Assembly (NCBI GenBank): GCA_034770075.1
Contig: CM068386.1
Span: 86,897,265-86,961,264, forward strand
DNA: 64,000 nucleotides
DNA from: Aralia elata
Taxonomy: Eukaryota; Streptophyta; Magnoliopsida; Apiales; Araliaceae
Direction: 5' to 3'
The position numbers and the translations under genes were made by a program. Shown here one piece after another: positions 58,535 to 64,000 of this stretch. The stretch's first letter is position 1. Every line of letters starts with the position of its first letter. The notes under the pieces were generated by a model. That model searched no databases. It was not told where the DNA came from and saw only the letters and a program-made list of their open reading frames with translations.

Positions 58535-58890
58535 AGTTCGCAGCTTAATATTACGGACGGAAAGGTAGGATCCACAGTTTAGTTCCGCGGACGGAAATTC
58601 TTTAAGGGAGTTTTAAACCTTTTTCATTTTATTAGTGTCCGCATAACTACACTGTGGACTGAGGGAATATACTAATTAAAACGACGTCGTATTAAGTTTT
58701 CCAACATAATACTCAGTGTCCGCAGAACTAAACTGCAGATGGAGGTGAATTTAAAAATAACTCAAACGACGTCGTATTGAATATAATGTTATGATACTTA
58801 GCATTTGTAGAACTAATATACTAATTAAAACGACATCGTATTATGTTTTCGTTTATAATACTTAGTGTCCGCAAAACTAAACTGCGGACA
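58535..58890. repeat. Hairpin-motif array, inner left
   Basis: Copies at 58535, 58571, 58636, 58716 and 58866, plus a degenerate one near 58803, about 40-80 bases apart. ACGACGTCGT palindromes sit between some of them (58681, 58769). The array is the inverted match of 60220-60600. Confidence 0.85.
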
Positions 58891-59516
58891 GACATCCATC
58901 GAATATCTCTAACTATATTTCGCACATCTGTCTTAAAGAACCCAATATTGCTCATACCTCCTCCCAATGAGCTAAGAACATTCATCATCCTACTTGGACC
59001 AATCCCAGCATTATTAAGTGTTTCAATCAAATCCCTAACAACTCCTGAAATATTTTTGTGTGTTTGAATTTGTGAAACTTTACTTGGGGACACAAATTCA
59101 TGATTGTGATTCAGTTCAATAATAGACACAAACCAATTATCTTTACTCTTATCATGCACAACGTAAAATTTTGCTATACATTCTGTTCTATCAATAGATT
59201 TTTTTTCCCTTGTTATTATTATCTTCATCATCAGTGACAACCTCATTTTTCTTAACAACCATATATCCAGCTTTATGACACTGATATAATCTAGAAAAAA
59301 AATCTTCAAAATTCACATGTTTTCTGCTAGTTTTTATTCTTCAAATCCAACACGTTTTGCTTATTTTCTATAAAAAATTTTAGCATCTTCCAATGTATCA
59401 AAAATTTAACCAACATAAGGAATGAAATCATCACCTAGACTTGTTATATTATTATCATGCAATTCTTCCTCAGTACTTGAAATTGAATGAAATGATTCCT
59501 CAGCAAACAAATCCAT
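58868..59516 (-). pseudogene. FAR1/FHY3-like gene fragment (N-terminal)
   Basis: Minus-strand ATG at 59516 (MDLFAEESFHSISSTEEEL). It runs through the FAR1 DNA-binding domain: IFDTLEDAKIFYRK, AKRVGFEE, then in a shifted frame ECIAKFYVVHDKSKDNWFV and ELNHNHEFVSPSK, continuing NISGVVRDLIETLNNAGIGP and SNIGFFKTDVRNIVRDIR. It ends at the hairpin array, so the MULE-type transposase and SWIM parts of a full FAR1-related protein are missing. Two stops and one frameshift are present. FAR1-type proteins derive from MULE transposases, so this may be element cargo or a captured host fragment. Confidence 0.8.
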
Positions 59517-59735
59517 GGCAAAACAAATGAATCACTTGTAAAAATTAAATTATAAATTACCAATTTTAGCTGATGTTTATCTCCTGGTATGCTTGCTAGT
59601 AGGTTATGCTCTCTCGTATGAGCAGGCGAGAAAGGAAGAAAGAAAAACGATCTAGTATGCTCAGTACTTGTTATGCTCTCTCAAGTTGATTAAACCTTTT
59701 ACGAGAATAGAGGATCAATTAGGGTAAGCACCGTC

Positions 59736-59806
59736 TGTCCGCAGTTTAGTTCTGTGGACGGGTAGAATAAAACTTTTCACAGTCCGCACTTTAGTTCTGC
59801 GGATGA
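59736..59806. repeat. Hairpin-motif pair right of the FAR1 fragment
   Basis: Two copies (GTCCGCAGTTTAGTTCTGTG at 59738 and GTCCGCACTTTAGTTCTGCG at 59782). With the copy at 58866 they bracket the FAR1 fragment. Confidence 0.8.
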
Positions 59807-59866
59807 GGCCTCAAACAAAAAAAGTTTGATTTAAAACTATCAATCTTCCATTCCGTTGTTGTTGCA

Positions 59867-60037
59867 GATTCATGTTTTCTAGGATGATGAGAAACATGCA
59901 TGGTTCAACAAATGGAATCTAGCAATGGGGTGATGTGTTTTCTCATATTATGAAGCATACGAGACAACATATTACGGTATATATACTTACATATGTTTAG
60001 CCATGCATGTTTCTCATCATCCCATATCACATGAATC
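59867..60037. repeat. 171-nt fold-back with 37-bp arms, precursor-miRNA-like
   Basis: Arm 59867-59903 pairs with 60001-60037 over 37 bases with 4 mismatches, including a perfect 22-bp block (59882-59903 with 60001-60022: GGATGATGAGAAACATGCAT plus GG). The spacer is 97 bases. Size and pairing resemble a plant miRNA precursor, but the sequence is not a miRNA I recognise. It could equally be a small fold-back transposon. Confidence 0.6.
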
Positions 60038-60206
60038 AGTAAGAACAATAATATGCAAGAAGAAATAGAAAATTTGATAGCTTTAAATCAAACTCTTCTA
60101 GTTCCAAATCATTATTGCCAAAATGAGATGAGATCCAAAAGTCATGCTATGATATGAATAACACAAATAGATTGTAGTATTTGACTGTTTTATAGAAGTT
60201 ACTCAG

Positions 60207-60590
60207 CGTCCGCAATTTAGTTCTGCAGATGGGTGACATGAGCAAAACGTCGTCTTGCTAATGAAATTAACACTTGGCATACCTAGCATCCGCAGTTTAG
60301 TAGTGCGGACGGTAAATATCATAACATTATACTCAATATGACGTCATTTGAGTTAATTTTAAATTCACCTCCGTCCACAATTTAGTTCTGCAAACGCTAA
60401 GTATTATAAACGCAAACTTAATACGACATTGTTTTAATTAGTATATTCCCTTTGTCCGCAATTTAGTTATGCAGACTGCCGGAGTCTAATAAAATGAAAA
60501 AGTATAAAACTCCTTGGAAGAATTTCCGTCCGTAGAACTAAACTACGGATCCTACCTTCCCGTTCGTAGTATTAAATTGCAGACTCTACA
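60207..60590. repeat. Hairpin-motif array, inner right
   Basis: Copies at 60207, 60285, 60369, 60450, 60527 and 60563. It mirrors the array at 58535-58890 and borders the 3' end of the minus-strand PMD-Ulp1 gene. Confidence 0.85.
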
Positions 60591-60786
60591 TTTAAAAAAA
60601 AACTAAGTTAGGTTATATCAAAGCAGAATCACAACCTGTACTCCCTGTATTCAACAAACACAACCAACAAAGATAATCTAAAATACTTTCTGTATTCAAC
60701 AAACACAACCAACAAAGGCAATCAAAAATACCCAACCATTTCATACCATCAAATTCTTTTATGAATCCTAGCATACATTGTACAAA

Positions 60787-63080
60787 TTATAATAAATCAT
60801 CCACTTTTGAATTCATGTATACATAATTCATTTCTCTATCTTTATTAGTGTGTAATTTGTGGGCAATCCTATATCTAAACAAAATTGCATCGTCCTCTGA
60901 CCAATCTTAAGTGGCCAAAGGAATGCCTTGCACGTTGTAGTCAACATACTTTATAGCGTACATGCCACAATCATAAGCATTCTTTTGTTTTGGAAGCTTC
61001 GCTTTGATTGAAAGCGCCATCTTCTTATTTGGAAATTTTTTCTCCTTTGAAAAAATTCTTAGGGCATTTGCAAGAAAATCACATTGTACAAAAAAACATA
61101 TAGATATATATGATGACACTAACATTGATGAACATTCCAAAGTAGGATTTAGTTTAGTTAGATATGTGAACGTACCACATTCAATCTCGTCTCTGTATCG
61201 ACTTATCATTTTATTGCTTGTTGCATCGTCAAACATTGAATCTATTAGGAGTATGTGCCACTCCTTAAGCGATACGATGAACAAAAAATAGTGACTCTCA
61301 TCATGACAAACTGGAAGAAATGTAAAATCATAATTCGATAAAGGAGGTTGTTCCCCTTGGTTGATAAAAAATGGGGTAACATTAGAAATATCAAAGCGCA
61401 ACCTTTGAGACGCCAACATTGTCTTATATTTATTATACCACGTAGGCAGTAATTGAAAGAAGCAACATGACATAAAAAAGAAATTAGCCTGTTCACAAGT
61501 CCCTGAATTTCATAGTCTTTTCCCTTATCTTAAGCAAGCTTAAATAGGCATCTATGGTTTGATTCCATATAAGCTTCTGGGGCCGAAGTGACTATACGCC
61601 TTTGTGAACCAATCTATACTCGTCCTCGAGGCCTACATGAGGGAATTATGATTCGTTAACACTGTCTAAGAACCAGTTCAAATTCAGTCATTCCATCTTA
61701 TGTGCCTTAAGTAGCTTCAGAGGATCTTTTTAAAATTTACTCTCTCGGGGGATTTGCAACTAAAGGGGTTATAATTGAACCGCCCCTCCAACCAACTCTG
61801 GCTCAGCCCCACTTCACTGTGTGGTGTTTCTTTAAGAATAGGACTTGCATATCTTGAACATTTTCCACTCTCAAAGTCAGCACTATACGTAGGCTTGTAT
61901 ATGTAGGGGGAGGTGTTAACTGCAAAGTTGGTTCCTCCGCCACAAATGGGAGTTGGGGTCGGTATGGAGATCCTTGACTGAATGGGTCAAACCCATGATA
62001 TGTACTCTCTTGGCTGAATTGATCTGGCGCCACATTTGGGATTGTGTCGTTTGGACCTTTGTAGACGCCTCTATGTTCATTGAAGAGTACTAACCTGGCA
62101 TACCACTCCTTGTATACATGGTGAGGGTTGTGCACAAGTGGTTTTCGCAAAATGTTCCGCACAAAAGCTCGCGTTGACTCGATCTGTAATATAAGCGTAC
62201 ATATGATTAGCAAACAATATATGATATATTGTAAATGTTTTAAGCAGAATCTTCAATATGAAACTTACAAGGTTTGCAGCTTCGTACTGATAAAATAATC
62301 CACATGACGTATAGGTGTCATCTGGTTCAAGTTGTGGGCGGATAATTCTTGTAGGTATTCGACCAGAGTAATCTCCTATCTTGTAGCCACCACAAAGTCT
62401 AGTATAATGTCTTACTATACATACCACGTGACAATATAATCTCTCCGCTCATGAATATAAACTATAGCGCGGATCCCTTCTCTCTCCCGACGGAGTTCAA
62501 ATATATCTATCGGGGCCTCAAAAATATCTTTTCTTTCCCCAAATTGTCTCAAGACACGATCTGACGTTTGGAATTCAACAACATTGAGCCAAATGAGGGG
62601 AATACGCGAGGCCCCACTATAGCAGGCTGTTGATACTCCTGTGCCACTAAATGATCTAAGTATGAATATGGCATCCACCGTACCATTGCAGCCGTCATCC
62701 CATTAAATTCGTTTCTATAAAAAAATTGGTTGTGATGGGGGTATAGTCTTCTTGTTTCTTTCATGGTATTCTTATTTCTTCGGTAGACCCACACTCTTAG
62801 ACGAGGCAACCAATGCTCGAGCTCTTTTGCATAATTAGGCCTCCCGATAGATAGGTATTCGTCAGCCCAAACCTGTGTCATAATTGATCAAGTTAAAAAT
62901 TCACAAACACATTATGAGGGTCATATCAACATAAATAAACATCAAACTACAGTCAATAAGATACCCAAAGAAGTGTTAAACAACCAGAGAAGCTTTTTGC
63001 CTCGATGTGGGTTGCTTTGTGTAAATTCTTATACAAACAAGCCAAAACCATAACTCCCCATGCATAATCAGAAAGTTTAT
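60787..63080 (-). pseudogene. PMD-Ulp1 gene, minus-strand copy, better preserved
   Basis: From the right: PMD part DKLSDYAWGVMVLACLYKNL (to about 62985), an intron ending cacag at 62877, NYAKELEHWLPRLRVWVYRR (62549-62874), a frameshift near 62640, PDRVLRQFGERKDIFEAP, LGLCGGYKIGDYSGRIPTRI and, after another intron, ESTRAFVRNILRKPLVHNPH (61803-62184). The Ulp1/C48 domain (61496-60787) has His in ESHYFLFIVSLKEW, Asp in HILLIDSMFDDA and Gln plus Cys in KQKNAYDCGMYAIK, so the catalytic set is complete. A TAA at 60910-60908 replaces the Gln seen in the plus copy (TTQDWLEDD), cutting about 40 residues. The N-terminal PMD exon is cut by Copia-3. Probably not functional as it stands. Confidence 0.85.
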
Positions 63081-63084
63081 CAAT

Positions 63085-63283
63085 TGTGAACAAAGAAAGA
63101 AGGGAGAAGACTCTTATTATTCATATCATACAATGTATAGTAGAGAGCCTTTATATAGGCTTAGAGTTGCAGTACATTTGGAAAGTAAATCATTATCCCT
63201 AATCATGCAATCCCCCAAATTATGTAATCCCCAAATCATACCTTTAGAAGAATATATAGAATCCTCTAGAATATCTACTAACA
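63085..63283 (-). repeat. Copia-3 3' LTR
   Basis: On the minus strand it begins TGTTAGTAGATATTCTAGAG after the tract gcttgagggggag and ends TTTCTTTGTTCACA. 199 bp; tatataggc-type TATA (cctatataaaggc on the minus strand) lies near 63155. Confidence 0.8.
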
Positions 63284-63287
63284 CTCC

Positions 63288-63656
63288 CCCTCAAGCTAGA
63301 GCATGTATATCAATCATGCCCAGCTTGTTACAAATATATGTAATTCTATTAGCTTCTAAGACTTTGGTAAACACATCAGCAAGTTGTTCGCCAGTCTTAA
63401 CATGATTTGTGTATATAATTCCTTCTTGGATCTTTTCATGAACAAAGTGGCAATCAACTTCTATGTGTTTAGTCCTTTCACGAAACACCGGATTAGAAGC
63501 AATGTGAAGAGTTGCCTCATTATCACACCAAAGGTGCATAGGTACCAACCTGTTGAATCCTAGTTCAGTTAACAAATGCTTCATCCAAATCAATTCACAC
63601 GAAACATGAGCCATTGCTCTATATTCCGATTCCGCACTGGATCTAGAAACAATATT
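63288..63656 (-). CDS. Copia-3 RNase H
   Basis: NIVSRSSAESEYRAMAHVSC has the catalytic Glu, LWCDNEATLHIA the Asp; RTKHIEVDCHFVHEKI and ADVFTKVLEANR follow, ending LGMIDIHALA. Open to its natural stop. Degrades RNA of the RNA/DNA hybrid during reverse transcription. Confidence 0.9.
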
Positions 63657-64000
63657 CTACTTCTTACTCTTCCAAGCTACGAGATTTCCTCCAACAAATA
63701 CGCAATACCCTGTAGTAGACCTCTTATCTGATGGAGCCCCTACCCAATTTGCATCTGAGAATCCTTCTACTCTATTATGTTCATGATCACGAAACACCAA
63801 TCCACGCCCTAGAGCACCCTTAATATACTTCAATATCCTCATAACCGCATCCCAATGTGAGGACCTCAAAGAGGATAACAACTGACTTACCACACTAACA
63901 GGGAAGGCAATGTCTGGTCGTGTGACCGTAAGGTAATTGAGTTTTCCCACAAGTCTCCTATACCTTTCTGGATTTTTTAATAGGTCTCCTCCGTCTGTTG
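63657..64000 (-). pseudogene. Copia-3 RT connection and RNase H start
   Basis: GKLNYLTVTRPDIAFPVSVV, FSDANWVGAPSDKRSTTGYC (first RNase H Asp) and VAWKSKK, then a TAG at 63659-63657 where a Gln codon is normal (KKQNIVS). It continues upstream past the window edge. Apart from that stop this portion looks intact, so Copia-3 is younger than Copia-1 or Copia-2. Confidence 0.88.

Larger units (their letters stand above)
63085..64000 (-). mobile_element. Copia-3, Ty1/copia element, 3' part (continues past the window)
   Basis: A short 3' LTR (63085-63283) is followed, reading leftwards on the minus strand, by a purine tract and pol C-terminus. It is inserted in the PMD exon of the minus-strand gene. 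The 5-bp flank is tcaat (63080-63084); the other flank lies outside. A short LTR and C-terminus LGMIDIHALA distinguish it from Copia-1 and Copia-2. Confidence 0.9.

Noticed and set aside
51158..60590. Hairpin arrays considered as a CRISPR array
   Set aside because: Plant nuclear DNA, irregular spacing, repeats diverged and in both orientations, no cas genes.

Overview
The window is nuclear DNA from a flowering plant, most likely a eudicot. It is AT-rich, has spliced genes with GT/AG introns, and carries Ty1/copia, Ty3/gypsy-type, MULE, CACTA, PIF/Harbinger, Stowaway and Helitron-like elements. It also holds a fragment of the plant mitochondrial gene nad7. The species cannot be named from the sequence. 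Almost everything is nested transposon; only one ordinary host gene is visible, and it is broken.

Layout. 1-4089 is intergenic, with a Helitron-like element (949-1622) and two copies of a dispersed repeat (R1). The second R1 copy is split by Copia-1 (4090-16459), a 12.4 kb element bounded by a perfect TTTTG target duplication; R1 resumes at 16465. A decayed MULE transposase follows (16950-18900). Next come antisense scraps of a Copia-1-type LTR and the end of a gypsy-type LTR, then Copia-2 (20393-30518). Both copia elements have an extra sense gene region behind pol, as in the Sirevirus lineage. Their enzymes are destroyed by different lesions: a protease Asp-to-Asn change and loss of the RT core in Copia-1, and loss of the protease motif, a frame-shifted integrase Glu and a missing RT/RNase H connection in Copia-2.

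30519-36180 is unclassified repeat-derived DNA, with a third R1 copy, a degenerate ~40-bp tandem repeat and a short open minus-strand segment encoding a 12-residue repeat. 36399-45995 is a gene for a multi-pass SLC35F/DUF914-type transporter. Eight exons join in frame, but a 5.9 kb PIF/Harbinger-like element sits inside coding exon 2 with a TTA duplication, and the 3' exon(s) are not found in the window. Downstream, a small TIR element (46810-50799) is interrupted by a 3.27 kb solo LTR with a perfect AATAT duplication.

51150-63080 is the most unusual block: two diverged copies of a plant-mobile-domain (PMD) plus Ulp1-type protease gene lie tail to tail, bordered by arrays of a short hairpin motif (CCGCAG, 7-nt spacer, CTGCGG), with a FAR1-like gene fragment and a long fold-back between them. 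The plus-strand copy has collected a long-TIR element with a CACTA element inside it, a nad7 fragment, and a 243-bp tandem duplication. The minus-strand copy keeps its His/Asp/Cys protease residues but is cut by a third copia element (63085 to the window edge). The block resembles a MULE that captured Ulp1 and PMD sequences.
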